Shown piece by piece: positions 62,641 to 64,000 of a stretch of 64,000 nucleotides of DNA. Source of the stretch: Diprion similis (Eukaryota > Arthropoda > Insecta > Hymenoptera > Diprionidae); contig NC_060115.1 in assembly GCF_021155765.1 (NCBI RefSeq), positions 9,838,493-9,902,492 of the forward strand. The letters are read 5' to 3'. The first letter of the stretch is position 1; each line of letters begins with the position of its first letter. The translations under genes were made by a program, and so were the position numbers. The notes beneath the pieces are model-generated. The model worked only from the letters and a program-made list of their open reading frames with translations. It made no database searches and had not been told where the DNA came from.

Positions 62641-64000
62641 TGCAAGGTTTGTGTCCAATTCCCGTAGCCCCAAGCTAACACGAAGGCGTGCAGGTTCGCA
62701 GAGGTCGTTCTCCCTCGCCTACGGTGGAATTATATTTCGCCATTATTGGTCCGTGCCTTCGAGGCCCGATAATGAAGACGAGAAATTGAACGTTCGTGCA
62801 GCGAGTCTCGGCGAAGTAGGATGCCTACGCATTATCAAAGGGTTCTCTCGCCTTGTCTCATCTTGTCTTATAGGTACGGGAGGAAACTTGAAATGAAACC
62901 GGAACCAGGCTACGCGCGATGCACCCCTTCCATTTTCCACCCCCCCCCTTACACCCCTCGTAGTGCGCGACTTGATTCCTCTCTCCGACTTTTCGATCCC
63001 GACGTTGTGGAGGGGATAAAAATCAGACCTACCGAGATCAGGGTTCGCGCGATCGAAGGGTGAAGTCTGCGTGACGTCACTTGCAGGATGCAAGGGATAA
63101 ACGAGGGCTTGAGTGGAGCGTAGATACTTATATCTGCGGTAATACGGATGCAGCCTGAGGCACGTTGCTTTGCTTGCTTCAACTTATCGATTTCTCGCGG
63201 AAGCTTTAAGCGCGCCATTGGCCCCTTAAAGGTTCGGAAAAGCGAAGAAAACTCGGGGGCCAATAGCGTCGGTGGATAACAATTTTTTACTCCATTTTTT
63301 TTCACCGGTGGGTAGGTTCTAAGAAAGCTCTCCGCCAATCCTGGTCCGCGATACTCGCGAGCTTGCGCCGCTATTCGACGAAGCTCAGCGTCTTGACTCC
63401 GCCCCTTGAACGCCCGGGAAAACAGGGGTTGAATACTCTCGCTGCCTTCGACGCGCCGGAGTCGTCCCGAGACTCACCTCGCCGCCCGCTGCTTCCTCAG
63501 ATATTAGATTTTACAAGGAGCGAGCTGGGATTTTAGAGAGAGAACCCCCTCTATATGGCGAGGCGGAATTCTGGATCGAGGAGGAAAAGGGAATGGGGAA
63601 ACCGGGACGCGGTGCTGAGGGAGGGTGGTGGCTGGGGACGGGATTCCCCTGCACGAATGGGGGATGGAATAAATATTAATTACGTTCCTAAGGGCTGCCT
63701 GTGGCTCGCCTCCAGAAATACTTTGCCGAGGCAACATCGAAAGATAAGCCTTCGACCTCTGCATGCGTACCTTTTGCCTTAACGCCCGCCTTAAACCCGC
63801 CTACGCCGGCTGTATCGAACCGTAATCCCAGATCGAAAGTTGTAGCAATATACTTTGATTCGCTCGAAAGGATTCCAGTTTCATGCAATACGTATCCTGA
63901 CTGGACATGCTTATACGAATTGCGTATAATACGGCTCGGCAGTTCCGTGTCTATTGGTTTTCATAATATCCAAATACAGTCGAATCTCGTCGCTTTCCCT
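62640..64000. promoter_or_regulatory. G+C-rich terminal block with CRE palindrome, CCAAT and GC box
   Basis: GTGACGTCAC (63071-63080) is a perfect CRE palindrome. GCGCGCCATTGGCCCC (near 63209) has a CCAAT core and ACTCCGCCCCTT (near 63396) a GC box. A promoter here is plausible; the gene it would serve is not visible. Confidence 0.35.
63071..63080. promoter_or_regulatory. Perfect CRE palindrome
   Basis: GTGACGTCAC, containing the full TGACGTCA core. Confidence 0.65.

Noticed and set aside
1..64000. tRNA, rRNA and CRISPR arrays
   Set aside because: Scanned by eye for tRNA B-box patterns and regularly spaced repeats; none found. CRISPR is not expected in an animal genome.

Overview
This window looks like insect nuclear DNA. 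It has short GT-AG introns, AT-rich intergenic sequence, many simple repeats, non-autonomous DNA transposons and a LINE fragment. The proteins are clearly animal-type. A hymenopteran, perhaps a sawfly, would fit the intron sizes and composition, but that is inference; nothing in the window proves the species.

Layout. (1) 3061-7032, minus strand: ten coding exons of a USP48-type deubiquitinase (about 902 codons). The last quarter of the protein lies beyond the left edge, so 1-3060 is best read as its next intron. (2) 7200-8870: intergenic, probably a two-way promoter, followed on the plus strand by a chain of at least five small spliced exons (8.9-10.9 kb) with almost no coding capacity (long non-coding RNA or split 5' leader). 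(3) 12.25-17.05 kb: a nested repeat island with two hAT-like MITEs, two GATC-type arrays, an inverted pair of ~100 bp arms, a 0.6 kb foldback element, a truncated LINE and debris of another element. (4) 18427-19184, plus: REV7/MAD2L2 (HORMA protein of polymerase zeta and shieldin), with its short first exon not certain. (5) 19.3-20.07 kb, plus: an unrecognised open frame interrupted by one in-frame TGA. (6) 20536-27313, minus: a complete eight-exon alkaline phosphatase (533 aa) with signal peptide and GPI-type tail. (7) 27452-28240: a 789 bp hAT-type MITE with recognisable TIRs and a decayed 8 bp target duplication.

From 28.2 kb to the end I can support no protein-coding gene. This 36 kb is AT-rich sequence broken by G+C-rich islands (about 31.9, 36.7, 38.2, 39.8, 42.1, 46.1, 48.1, 53.0, 55, 58.5 and 63.3 kb). 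Many islands carry a YY1/Pho-like core, consensus CAARATGGCGNC, beside homopolymeric C/G or GA/CT runs. Two perfect CRE palindromes, a 36 nt duplicated hairpin, a perfect 68 bp direct repeat and two more MITE families lie here too. The simplest reading is a regulatory landscape, or large introns and alternative promoters, of a developmental gene whose coding exons lie outside the window.

The three recognised genes do not form a pathway. USP48 is a nuclear deubiquitinase, REV7 acts in translesion synthesis and repair, and alkaline phosphatase is a membrane ectoenzyme. All splice sites given were read by eye: each listed exon pair was checked for GT-AG ends and a continuous frame. No alignment or transcript data were available.
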